Positions 1-10,340 of a stretch of DNA of 64,000 nucleotides are shown one piece after another. The first letter of the stretch is position 1; each line of letters begins with the position of its first letter. The notes beneath the pieces are model-generated. The model saw only the letters and a list, made by a program, of their open reading frames with translations. It made no database searches and had not been told where the DNA came from. Position numbers and translations under genes: made by a program. Origin of the DNA: Argentina anserina (taxonomy: Eukaryota; Streptophyta; Magnoliopsida; Rosales; Rosaceae); the NCBI RefSeq assembly GCF_933775445.1, contig NC_065877.1:31620001-31684000 (forward strand), in the 5' to 3' direction.

Positions 1-404
1 AGAAAAGGCCATAGCTCAATGGCACTCCACATAGGACTAACATCTCTTCATTTCCAGCATAACCCACTTCACCAAAGTAACAAAGTCAACATATCCATTA
101 ATCAATCCAAAACTTAATACAAATGGATTAATCCTCACTCAATTCTTTACCCAAACATACAAGTGATCCTAAACACAAACACGCTACACGAGCTGACTCA
201 TCTCAAGATCAATTCTTTACCCCACAAAAAGTAAACGTAATGATGTAAAGATGTAATCTCTATAGGTTAATCAGAACTGAAAATCGTTACTTCGAAACTG
301 ATAAGATATTAAGACGAGAACTAAATACAGTTGGAGATAGAGAAGAGCTCATTGAAATGCGATGAGAGATAGTTAGAAGTGATTGCGGCGGAGTGAGGTG
401 TTAC

Positions 405-540
405 CTGGGATAACGGCGGCGGAGGGGTTGGGGGTTGTTTCAGTGCAGAAACTCTAACGAGGGTCAAGATGTTGCAGTGTTTCTGAGCTTCGCCTCTGTC
501 GATGCCTTTTTACTTGCCCAACCTCGACTCTTTTGTTACG
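405..540 (-). other. Possible 5' leader exon of a gene lying left of the window
   Basis: Read on the minus strand this GC-richer block ends in a good splice donor (CCCAG|GTAACA, the GT at 404-403). A TATA-like AT stretch lies just upstream on that strand near 541-552. There is no ATG in the exon, so it would be untranslated leader with the coding part beyond base 1. This is inference from base composition and one splice site only. Confidence 0.3.
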
Positions 541-573
541 GTTATAAATATTAGATTTGGATCACGCCAACTT

Positions 574-643
574 GTGGCTGTAGTTTAGTGGTAAGAATTC
601 CGTGTTGTGGGCGGGGACCTGGGCTCGAATCCCAGCCGCCACA
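574..643 (+). tRNA. tRNA-His (GTG), degenerate copy or pseudogene
   Basis: The sequence opens with GTGGCTG, continues with an A-box-like TAGTTTAGTGG, carries a TTGTGGG anticodon loop (anticodon GTG) and a B-box GGCTCGAATCC inside a perfect CTGGG/CCCAG T-stem. It is followed at once by a run of eight T, a Pol III terminator. The acceptor stem pairs except for one T/C mismatch. The anticodon stem has a G/G mismatch and a G-U pair, and the variable region looks about 2 nt short of the usual plant tRNA-His. The copy may therefore be poorly functional. Confidence 0.6.
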
Positions 644-1154
644 CTTTTTTTTCTTTTTCATTTATGTTATCGTATTAAGGGTTCAATTAAAATTTTACTT
701 TCATGCTACTGGCTGTAAATGCATTGAAAGCTTTTTTTTTTTTTTTGAAACGGGGTTTGGAACCCTACTTACTTCCTTTTCTATGATTTAGATCTTAGGG
801 GTCAAGGTATCAAACAAAATTTAGTATCAATGTTAGTTTTATAGCCTAACACACATTATTAATAAAACAATTGACTTCTTCAAAAAAACATCAATAAAAT
901 AATTGAAAAAAATCAGCTCCTAGTGATAATTAGTTACAAAATATCCATAATTTGAACAACATTTATGTATTTCTTTCTATGAATCTGGTGTACTTAGTAC
1001 ACATTAAGTATTATTTATTCTAAATTATCATATTTAATTATTCCTTCCTTCTTATTGGCTTGGGGGGTGTTCAGTAAGGAAATTAACATAACTTTCATCA
1101 ACTGTATAAGGTATATATAGTGATTATGGGAAGTTGATAAATGCCAGGAGGGTG
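644..1154. other. AT-rich intergenic DNA
   Basis: Poly-T tracts and low-complexity AT sequence. No gene, conserved coding frame or terminal repeat was found here. Confidence 0.6.
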
Positions 1155-1162
1155 TCTAGACT

Positions 1163-1585
1163 CAGGGCCGACCCTCAGCGAAACAAGGCCCTAGACAAAA
1201 AATAAAAAATTATTAATTAAAAAATATATTTATTATTAATTAAATAAAATTTAAGACTCTCACATTTATAATAGAATGTAATTTATTATTTATATACCAA
1301 TTTTATGATTTCAAGAGTTAGATATCAAATTACATTTACAAAAATGGAAAAGACAATACATTTGATCATGATTTAAGCCCACAAAATTTGGTAACTGGAG
1401 TATCTATTAAATTCTTTCAATAAATAATTGAAGAATGTGTGAAAAAATAGTTAATTTTAGACCTAATAATTAATTACATATATATTTTTTAATAATTGTT
1501 TATACTTGCACGTAAAAAAAAGAGCCACTATTTTTTTTAGACCTTAGGCGTGGCCCTGTTTTGTCTTGCCCGAAGGCCGGCCTTG
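1163..1585. mobile_element. Non-autonomous hAT-type MITE with 8-bp target duplication
   Basis: The element starts CAGGGCCGACCCTC and its other end, reverse complemented, starts CAAGGCCGGCCTTC. These are imperfect terminal inverted repeats of the CA(G/A)GGCCG class. It is flanked by the exact 8-bp duplication TCTAGACT at 1155-1162 and 1586-1593, the target size of hAT transposases. The interior is AT-rich with no coding frame, so it must be mobilised in trans. The subterminal GGCCCT/AGGGCC repeats also fit hAT. Confidence 0.8.
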
Positions 1586-1593
1586 TCTAGACT

Positions 1594-2086
1594 TCTTCAA
1601 GCTCGGCTTCTATGTAGTTCCGCCACTGTTTTGAATCATGTAGAGTCCACACATGTTTGCGTAGTCTTCCTTAATTTCATGTCACATGAAAGTGTGAGTG
1701 AGGAATGGATAAACCAGACTTATTGATTTATCCCTCCTCGATGCTTAAATAAGTTACAATTTACTATAGCGTTTAGTCTAATGTAGAGATAATAGTGATT
1801 GCGGCTGATATATAGCTTTGTAACAAGACTCTCAGAAGGAGACACTTCATGTGGGACTAATTATGGTCCTTCACTAAACACATATTTTCTCACTTCTTGC
1901 CTATGCTCGTTGGGTTTGGTCTCGAGTCATTACTTGCTGGCCCCGGGCTCATTCTGTTGCTACCGCCAACATGTTTAAAACTTGAATTGGAATGTGATGA
2001 TATTGCCCGTGATGAAGTAACTTTATTTGCTTAATTTTTTTTACCAGCGGTGATGTAAGTCTGCAAGCTCGTATATATTAGTAACA
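1594..2086. other. Intergenic DNA without recognised gene
   Basis: Mixed-composition DNA between the hAT MITE and the PIF/Harbinger-like element. No coding frame or RNA gene recognised. Confidence 0.5.
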
Positions 2087-2607
2087 CTAGGGCACGTTTG
2101 TTACGAGAGATTAGCTGGGATTGGACTCCATAATCCAAAAAGTTAGTCTGAAACCCATGTTTGGAAAAACACGGGATTAGGTTTAATAAGACTAGCTAGT
2201 CCCCGCTTCTCTAATTTCTGGAACTATGGAAATGCGCCGATTTGGGGGGGGGCTGCAGAAGCCCTCGCCTCATCTCGCTTCCTTTCAAGACTTCGACTTT
2301 CGTCACCGAGTCGACTGCAGCTTCGCCGACCCACGAACCCAGCGACCTCGCTCCTCCATCTGAACCACCTCGAAGTCGGCAACACACACTCCCAAGATTC
2401 AGGTTCACCGATCGGCAATTGTAGAAGGAGGAATCACAGTGAGGAGTCTCGGGCCTCGAAATGAGTTATGCGTTTTGGGTTACCAATTCAACAGCTTCCG
2501 GTACGAATATCGATATTCTCCTCGAGTTCTACAAGTCCATGTAATGTTTTTTCAATTTGGTTGAGTTTTATGGACTGATTCATTATTGCGTTTTCCGGGT
2601 TCTTCAT

Positions 2608-5530
2608 TGTAACGACCCCAAAATTTCGAGCTTAAAAACTCAAAATTCTAAAGTCGTTAAACACAAAATAATCTCAAATAAATCGAAATCATTTGAGTGT
2701 AACAGCGGATCAATTCTGAGTTCTCAATACAACTCAGACAACCAAATATTACAACCCAAATTTATAATCCATACACAAAATGGAAAGGTAATAATCCTCA
2801 CAAATCACTCACAAATCTCACAAATGAAATTACACAAATCCTCACACACAAATCCATGCTAAACCTCACCACAAGTAGGATCCGAACGACTTCGAGCCTC
2901 TGTAGTCGACACTCAACCTCCACTAAACAGCACCTGCGGAATTATCCCCTACACCATCGAATTGGTGCACCGGGATTGTAAACACAAACCCGGTAAGCTT
3001 ATAGCTCGTATGAGTAAAATCAAAATACAATTCGCATATCAAAATATACGCAAGATCACAAAACAACAAACATAAATGCCCTCATGAGTCAATGGTCAGC
3101 CCATCTGGTTGACCCAAAGAAATATGAAATAAACACTCATGAGGAAATTAAGTAACCCTTCTGGTTACCCAATGCATTTATAATACGGGTACCAAGAACG
3201 CTGGTACACATCTGTTACCCCTCTCGTAATACACCGCTGATATTGGATAGCCACCCGCTACCCAACATCCAAAATAAACTGAGTACTCATGAGCAGATAA
3301 CCACCCGTTACCTCACATGCAGTACTAAGGCAGACAGACTAGAGCTCTAACTGTATCGTAACTTTCGCCCGGCCAAAGGCTAGGTTTCGACTTGCCAAAC
3401 ACGTACAATAATCTCACATCATATTGTACCAAAAATCAGGTCCGAAGACAATTCTCATTTTAACAATCTCAATGTTAAAAATCACGTACAATAATCTCAC
3501 ATCATATTGTACAATTCATTTCACACGCTCAATATAATCACAATAAAATCATAACAGTATAATATATAGCAAACTATATATATTCGTACTTATTTACCAT
3601 TTATACAATATATATAGTCTACTATATCTTATACATGTCATATTTCACCACACATGCTCAATTCACAAACTTCCGTCATCGAAATGACTATTTTTAATGA
3701 ATTTATAACAGTACGTAATTTAATGAACTATATATATATGTACTTATTACCATTATACCGTATATATGTAGTCCACTAAATTATATACATGTTGTAATTC
3801 ATTTGATAAACACACTTGCAAAAATGTTGAATCACCACGAGGGTAGATTCGTAATTCAGTGAGATTTTACTCACCTTATAGACTCGAGCGTAATTCCACA
3901 ATTCCCGATGATAATTCCTTTCCTTGATTTAACGATCACCTTGAAAAGATAAGAAAAGAATTTAGAATCGTTTCGTAAACCTTTAAATGCCGAAACAGTA
4001 ATAATCGGTTACTGTTCAGCAATTTTCGGTTTTACGAAGTTACTGTTCAGTATTACTGTTCACTGTTACTATTCATTGTTACTGTACAAATCTACGATTT
4101 ATACGTATTTCTGTGCGTATAAATGTTATATACGTATTTCTGTACGTATAAATATTAATACGTATTTCTGTACGTATAAATATTAATACGTATTCCTGTA
4201 CGTATAAATATTAATACATATTTCTGTACGTATAAATATTAATACATATTTCTGTACGTATACGTACGATTTAAATGTAAATACAATCTCAGTAAATAAA
4301 ATTTACTATTTACCTTTTACAAATTACTTTTTACATTTACTGAAAGTAATTTATATTTACATTTACCGTAGTAAATAAAAATTACATTTACATTTACCGT
4401 ACACAGTAAATTACCAAAATACCCTTCTGTCAAAACTGTTCTCACCGCCGCACGTGGCGGCGCGTGTGGCACACGCGCCACCTCCGGCGGGCCGCGCGTG
4501 GGGCCCACGCGCCGAGGCTAACAACGGCGCGTAGCACGCCACCGCTACCTCAAATCTCTCCTACTTTCTCCCCTCTCCTTCCCTCCGGCCTTAGGCCGCC
4601 CCTACACCACCCCACACTTCCACACGCTCCTTCACGCGCCGCTTTAAGCGGCGGTGTTCAACACCTCCACACACTCCTCCGATCGCCACAAATCAAACAA
4701 AAGCAACAACAAATCAATCACATAACCCATCTATACCAATCCTCACCTCGATCAGACCTTTGGATCGTCAAAAACGACGTTGAAGAGCTCGAGATGCCGG
4801 CGGCCTTGCAGTTGAGCAGCGGCGGTGCCTATCGCGGTTTTTGATCGCCGATCTTGTCACCGGTGGCACTAGGGGTGAGGAGAGATGATGGTGGTGCAGT
4901 CCCTAAGCCTTGGTCTCACCGGTGGAGCGTTTGGGCGACGGAGAATCGCGAGGTTTCGGTGAGAGGGAGAGGAAGAAAGTGACAGTGAGAGGGAGAGGGA
5001 AGAGTGATCAGTGTGAGGGAGAGGGAAGAGTGATCAGTGTGAGGGAGAGGGAGAGAGTGATCGGTGAGAGGGAGAGGGACTCGGGGAGGCACGATCGGTG
5101 AGAGAGAGAGAAAACCGAGAGAGGGAGAGAGAGAAAGAGAGAGCGGCGGGGTGAGAGGGGTGAAAGGGTTTCCAATTTTGGGAACCCTAGTTGCAAACAT
5201 TGACTTATATACCCCCTCCCAAAATCGGAAACCAACTTCCGTCATTAATAACTTCTACATACATCGTCCGATTAGGACGTGTCACATACTCACGAACTCG
5301 TATCGACGAGCTCTACAACTTTCATGAAGGAAGTTTTCGTAACCGAGCGATGAAATAAAAGTCGATAATTTCGTTCGGAAACGTAACGTTTTCTTATTAA
5401 CGTTCTCGGAACGTTTCCGTTTCCGTTTCGTAATGTTTGCAAACAAATCAAATTCAATTTAAATGAATTTCAAAACTTTATAGAATTTACTTCAAATCAA
5501 ATATCGTTTTGAAAAATTGGGGTTATTACA
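2608..5530 (-). repeat. 3' LTR of the Gypsy element (2,923 bp)
   Basis: Nearly identical to 10341-13293. It contains about six copies of a 28-29-bp unit (TACGTATTTCTGTACG...) at 4102-4268 and a GA-rich tandem tract at about 4958-5090. It lacks 26 bp present in the other LTR (12105-12130), and the missing block is bounded by the 9-mer ACATTTACC. Open frames here (for example 4464-4844) have no independent support as genes. Confidence 0.95.
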
Positions 5531-5543
5531 ATCTACCCCCCTT
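5531..5543 (-). other. Polypurine tract of the Gypsy element
   Basis: On the minus strand AAGGGGGGTAGAT abuts the 3' LTR exactly where plus-strand DNA synthesis is primed in LTR retrotransposons. Confidence 0.85.
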
Positions 5544-5570
5544 AAAGGAATTTCGTCCCGAAATTCAAGC

Positions 5571-7169
5571 TCACTCAACAAACAACTGTGGATATCTGGT
5601 CATCATGTCTGACTCTAGCTCCCAAGATGCATCACCCTCATCATGGTGACTCCACAACACCTTGACTAGCCCAACTTCTCTCCTCCGTAGCTTCTTTGTG
5701 GATCTATCCAGGATACGAACCGGTTCGACAACAAATGTGGCATTTTCCTTCACTTCAATGGTGCTATGATCGATCACATGTGACTCATCTGGTACATACT
5801 TCCTCAGCATGGAAATGTGGAAGACGTTGTGAACGCCCGACATGCTAGTAGGCAAGGCTAGTCGATATGCTAGTTCGCCCACCTTCTCAAGTATCTCAAA
5901 GGGCCCAACGTACCTTGGTGCCAACTTTCCTTTCTTGCCGAATCTCACTACACCTCTCATAGGTGAAACTTTCAAGAACACATGATCACCGATCTCAAAC
6001 TCCACATGTCTCCTCTTCAGGTCTGCATAGCTCTTCTGTCTACTCTGAGCGGTCCGGATTCTATCCCGAATGATCGAGATCTTCTCAGTGGTTTCCTGAA
6101 CCACCTCTGGGCCCATCAGTGCCTCATCACCAACTTCGGCCCAACAGATCGGGGATCGACATGGCCTACCATAAAGTGCCTCATACGGTGCCATGCCAAT
6201 GCTAGAATGGTAGCTGTTGTTGTAGGCAAACTCAATCAATCTCAAATGATCTTCCCAGCTACCCTTGAAATCCAACACACATGCTCTCAACATGTCTTCC
6301 ATCACCTGATTCACCCTCTCTGTCTGTCCATCCGTCTGAGGGTGAAAAGCTGTACTCATATCCAAGGTAGTGCCCATCGCCTTCTGCAAACCACCCCAGA
6401 ACTTCGAAGTGAAACGTGCATCTCTATCGGAAACAATAGAAACTGGAGCACCATGAAGTCTCACTACCTCATCCACATATAGTTTCCCAAGCACGTCCAC
6501 TGAGTACTTCATCGACACTGGGAGAAAATGAGCCGACTTCGTCAATCGATCGACAATCACCCATATGGCATCGTGACCCTTCTTCGATCTAGGCAACCCG
6601 GTCACAAAATCCATAGATATCTGCTCCCACTTCCAAAGAGGAATAGTCAGTGGTTTCAACATGCCAGCTGGTCGTTGATGTTCTGCTTTCACTTGCTGAC
6701 ATGTAAGGCACTTCGATACAAACTCTGCTACATCTTTCTTCATACCGTTCCACCAGAATTGTCTGCATAGGTCCTTGTACATCTTGGTGTTCCCTGGATG
6801 GACGGTATAGCGTGAACGATGTGCCGTACGAAGAACCTCCTCCCGGAGATCATCACAATCTGGGACACACAATCTTTCCCCAAACCTCAACCCTCCATCG
6901 GGTCCAACTCTCCACTCAGAAGGACACTCATCAAGCGTATCCACTACAAGATCCGCCAACTTAGCTCGTGAGTGTCTATCCTGCGCCTGACCCTGTATGA
7001 TCCTCGTGATCAATGTGGGTTGCACTGTGACACTACCAAGAAAGACCCTTGGTTCTCCTCCCGATGGTACCAAATCAAACTCTGATGCAGCTTCTAGCAT
7101 GAACCATTCCTGGACCATAAGTGAAGCTACTACGCCTCTCGGTTTTCTGTTCAAGGCATCAGCCACCAC
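5571..7169 (-). CDS. Gypsy integrase and C-terminal tail (distal part of interrupted pol)
   Basis: This 532-residue frame inserts element cDNA into chromosomes. The zinc-binding HHCC region is at about residues 117-157 (H117, H124, C154, C157). The catalytic DDE triad is visible as MDFVTG (D187), VSDRD (D248) and QTERVNQ (E284). A chromodomain-like segment with SWELE lies near residues 490-532. The frame is the same as that of the upstream gag-RT frame, and the first in-frame ATG here is probably not a true start because only one TAA separates the two. The protein would normally be cut from a polyprotein by the element's protease. The lesion probably blocks autonomous integrase production unless read through. 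Confidence 0.9.
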   Translation of the reverse strand: MVADALNRKPRGVVASLMVQEWFMLEAASEFDLVPSGGEPRVFLGSVTVQPTLITRIIQGQAQDRHSRAKLADLVVDTLDECPSEWRVGPDGGLRFGERLCVPDCDDLREEVLRTAHRSRYTVHPGNTKMYKDLCRQFWWNGMKKDVAEFVSKCLTCQQVKAEHQRPAGMLKPLTIPLWKWEQISMDFVTGLPRSKKGHDAIWVIVDRLTKSAHFLPVSMKYSVDVLGKLYVDEVVRLHGAPVSIVSDRDARFTSKFWGGLQKAMGTTLDMSTAFHPQTDGQTERVNQVMEDMLRACVLDFKGSWEDHLRLIEFAYNNSYHSSIGMAPYEALYGRPCRSPICWAEVGDEALMGPEVVQETTEKISIIRDRIRTAQSRQKSYADLKRRHVEFEIGDHVFLKVSPMRGVVRFGKKGKLAPRYVGPFEILEKVGELAYRLALPTSMSGVHNVFHISMLRKYVPDESHVIDHSTIEVKENATFVVEPVRILDRSTKKLRRREVGLVKVLWSHHDEGDASWELESDMMTRYPQLFVE

Positions 7170-7220
7170 ATTTGCCTTCCCCGGGTGGTACTCTAATGTG
7201 AAGTCATAGTCCTTGAGGAG

Positions 7221-10073
7221 TTACATCCATCTCCTCTGCCTCATATTCAGCTCCTTCTGTGAGAACAAGTACTTCAAACTCTTATGATCTGAAAAGAGTT
7301 GAAATTTCTCACCATACAAGTAATGTCTCCAAATCTTCAGGGCAAATACAACTGCCGCAAGCTCTAGGTCGTGTGTCGGATAATTCTTCTCATGAATCTT
7401 CAACTGTCTCGAGCCATATGCAACAACTCCTCCATGCTGCATCAACACACAGCCCAAACCTTGGAGCGAAGCATCACTGTAAATGACATAGCCACCACCA
7501 CTAGAGGGAATTGTCAACACTGGAGCTGTGGTCAGTCTAGTCTTTAGTTTGCTGAATGCTTCCTCACATGCATCCGTCCACACGAACGGAGTATCTTTCT
7601 TGGTCAACTTGGTCAATGAAGATGCGATACTAGAAAACCCTTCGATAAACCTCCTGTAGTAACCTGCCAAACCGAGGAAACTACGTATCTCTGTAGGGTT
7701 CTTTGGACGACTCCAATTCTTCACTGCCTCTACCTTTGCCGGGTCCACTAGTACTCCATCTTTTGAGACAACATGACCAAGGAATTTGACCTCTTCTTTC
7801 CAGAACTCACACTTCTCTAGCTTGGCATACAGTCTCGCCTCCTTCAAGGTCTGCAACACTGCTCTCAGGTGCACCACATGTTCTTCTTGTGTCTTGGAGT
7901 ATATCAGAATGTCATCCACAAACACCACTACGAACTCATCCAAGTATGGACTAAATATTTGGTTCATCAAACTCATGAAGACAGCTGGTGCATTCGTTAG
8001 ACCAAATGGCATGACGACAAACTCATAATGTCCATACCGGGTCCTGAAGGCTGTCTTCGATATATCTTCTTCCTTCACTCTGAGTTGATGATAACCGGAT
8101 CTCAAATCAATCTTAGAGAACACTGTAGCACATTTGAGCTGATCGAACAAGTCATCAATCCTAGGTAAGGGATACCTATTCTTGATGGTCACCTTGTTCA
8201 TTTCTCTGTAGTCCACACATAACCGCAGAGAACCATCTTTCTTCTTCACGAACAAAACAGGTGCTCCCCAAGGTGAAACGCTAGGTCTAATGAACCCTTG
8301 GTCTAATAGCTCATCGATCTGTACCTTCAGCTCCTTAAGTTCATTCTGCCCCATTCTATATGGCGCCTTTGACACAGGTGCTGTACCGGGTACTACATCA
8401 ATGCAGAAATCTACCACTCTTCGAGGAGGTAGCCCCGGTATCTCTTGGAACACTTCACTAAACTCAGATACTACCACAATGTCTGCGATAGATACTTTCT
8501 GATCCACTGACTCCACATGTGCCAAAACTCCTGATCTCATGGCGTTATCCGACTTGAGACAACGATAACGAAACACTGGTTCTCCAGGTCTATGAAAGGA
8601 CACTACCATGTCAAAACAATCAATCACAGCATGCTGTGGTCTCAACCAATCAATCCCCAAGATCACATCATAAGTGTGGTCCGGAATCACAATCAACGAA
8701 GCAGAGAACTCTCTACTTCCAATCAATATAGGACAAGCTTTGCAGATTGTCTCTAACTCAAGTGACACTCCAAGAGGTGAAGTGACACATAAGGCGTCTC
8801 CGAGAGGTGTAGGAATCAATCCTAGCATCTCCACTACTGAACTAGCAATGAAAGAATGCGATGCTCCCGTATCAAACAACACTCTAGCAATGTAGTCAAA
8901 AAGTGATAATGTACCTTCCACCCCTGTGTCTCGCTGACCCACTGCGAACACTCTAGCTTGGCCCGCTGGTAGCTGTCTCTGCGGCCGTTCCTGTCTACCC
9001 GGAAGTGGTCGGGTACAATCTCGAGCTATGTGTCCCACTTGCCCGCACCGGTGGCAGCCTGCTCTCTTCGGTTTCGGACATGCTGAGGCGTAATGTCCCA
9101 TCTCATTGCAGCTATAACACCTCACTGCTGCTAATGGTCTGACTGGTGCTGCTCTGATAGCTAGGGGTGGCGCCCTTGTCGGGGCCTGATAGTGGGGTCT
9201 TGGCCTCTTCCATGACCTATCCTTCGGCCCTGAGTGCTCGCTGCCTGTATAGACTGCCTTGCCTTTCCCCTTTGCATCTCTGTTCCCCACATCACCTGCT
9301 TGAGTCTTCTCTGCTTGCTCCAAACTCATAGCACTCTCAAATATCTGCTCCCGTGAAGTCAGGCAAAGGACTGATATCATGGTCTTGTACTCTTGTTTCA
9401 GCCCACGTAGATACTTCTGAGCTAAAGCAGTCGTACCCATAGGCCTGACATACCGATACAGCTGTGAGAATCGAGCATCATACTCTCTAATGGTCATGTC
9501 TCCCTGTACCAATGCCAGAAACTCCAACTCTAAGTCCTCATGTACTGAGGCTGGAAAATACTTCTCTCGGAATATGGTGGTGAAACCTCCCCATGTGAAT
9601 GTAGACACATCCACAGTCTGTCTCATGCTCTTCCACCAATCTAGAGCATCACCCTTGAGAAAGAATGTAGCTATCTTTCTCTTCTCAATCTCTGTGCACT
9701 CTATCATCTCAAAATAAGTCTCCATACCCTCGATCCAATGGTCAGCTACCATATGATCTAGTCCCCCATGAAAGGTCGGAGCTGACAGTGCACTAATATC
9801 CTTGATCAGCTTCAACACTCGACCGTCATCTCTAACCGCAGGAGCTGGCTCATCCTGCTCCTCCTGCGGAGCAGCCTCCTCATAGAGGTTCTCCACGTTG
9901 CGGACTCGACCTGTGGCCCTACCTCGACCTCGGCCTACCTGCTCTACCTGTGGAGCAGCCTCCTCATAAAGGTTCTCCACGTTGCGGACTCGGCCTGTGG
10001 TCCTACCTCGACCTCGGCCTCTCGCCCGTCCTCGGCCCTTATCAGCGTTCATCACCTTCAAACAACGAAACAC
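7221..10073 (-). CDS. Gypsy gag-protease-reverse transcriptase-RNase H polyprotein (truncated by a stop)
   Basis: A 950-residue frame. It contains an Arg/Gly-rich start with a tandem duplication (residues about 17-72), gag capsid (about 90-250), two CCHC zinc knuckles (319-332 and 340-353), aspartic protease DTGA (401-404), reverse transcriptase (about 600-780, catalytic FVDD at 718-721) and RNase H beginning near 862 with YSDAS. It ends in a TAA at 7221-7223 inside the RNase H-integrase linker, while the same frame stays open through the integrase. Without that codon the polyprotein frame would run 5571-10073. The stop looks like a single recent substitution; a programmed readthrough signal is a less likely alternative. 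Confidence 0.92.
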   Translation of the reverse strand: MFRCLKVMNADKGRGRARGRGRGRTTGRVRNVENLYEEAAPQVEQVGRGRGRATGRVRNVENLYEEAAPQEEQDEPAPAVRDDGRVLKLIKDISALSAPTFHGGLDHMVADHWIEGMETYFEMIECTEIEKRKIATFFLKGDALDWWKSMRQTVDVSTFTWGGFTTIFREKYFPASVHEDLELEFLALVQGDMTIREYDARFSQLYRYVRPMGTTALAQKYLRGLKQEYKTMISVLCLTSREQIFESAMSLEQAEKTQAGDVGNRDAKGKGKAVYTGSEHSGPKDRSWKRPRPHYQAPTRAPPLAIRAAPVRPLAAVRCYSCNEMGHYASACPKPKRAGCHRCGQVGHIARDCTRPLPGRQERPQRQLPAGQARVFAVGQRDTGVEGTLSLFDYIARVLFDTGASHSFIASSVVEMLGLIPTPLGDALCVTSPLGVSLELETICKACPILIGSREFSASLIVIPDHTYDVILGIDWLRPQHAVIDCFDMVVSFHRPGEPVFRYRCLKSDNAMRSGVLAHVESVDQKVSIADIVVVSEFSEVFQEIPGLPPRRVVDFCIDVVPGTAPVSKAPYRMGQNELKELKVQIDELLDQGFIRPSVSPWGAPVLFVKKKDGSLRLCVDYREMNKVTIKNRYPLPRIDDLFDQLKCATVFSKIDLRSGYHQLRVKEEDISKTAFRTRYGHYEFVVMPFGLTNAPAVFMSLMNQIFSPYLDEFVVVFVDDILIYSKTQEEHVVHLRAVLQTLKEARLYAKLEKCEFWKEEVKFLGHVVSKDGVLVDPAKVEAVKNWSRPKNPTEIRSFLGLAGYYRRFIEGFSSIASSLTKLTKKDTPFVWTDACEEAFSKLKTRLTTAPVLTIPSSGGGYVIYSDASLQGLGCVLMQHGGVVAYGSRQLKIHEKNYPTHDLELAAVVFALKIWRHYLYGEKFQLFSDHKSLKYLFSQKELNMRQRRWM

Positions 10074-10325
10074 TTAGTCAATACTTGTGAAATCTCAAAT
10101 TCAACTAAAACAGATTCAATAGGTATTAACATGAAATTTCAGAATGAGATGAATCATCGAAGTATCATCACGATACTTCTCGGAGGACCAAACCATTAGG
10201 TATGGCTCCTAAAACACTCTCGCGTACCCGACGACATATCTATACCGAGGAGCATGTGATGGGAGCCCGCCTGCAGTCGGATCATCGCTCCCGGATGGTA
10301 TTGATAATCGCCAAATACGCACTTA

Positions 10326-10338
10326 GGCTCTGATACCA
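10326..10338 (-). other. Primer-binding site complementary to initiator tRNA-Met
   Basis: On the minus strand TGGTATCAGAGCC lies two bases inside the 5' LTR. This is the usual plant Gypsy/Copia primer site matching the 3' end of tRNA-iMet. Confidence 0.9.
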
Positions 10339-10340
10339 AC

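Noticed and set aside
4464..4844. Pro/Arg-rich open frame, repeated at 12227-12607
   Set aside because: It lies inside both LTRs of the Gypsy element, has no domain, and its composition follows the GC-rich LTR block. The duplicate copy is simply the other LTR.
4910..5245. Overlapping frames in the GA-rich tract on both strands
   Set aside because: Low-complexity GAGAGG repeats keep several frames open at once; no protein-like signal.
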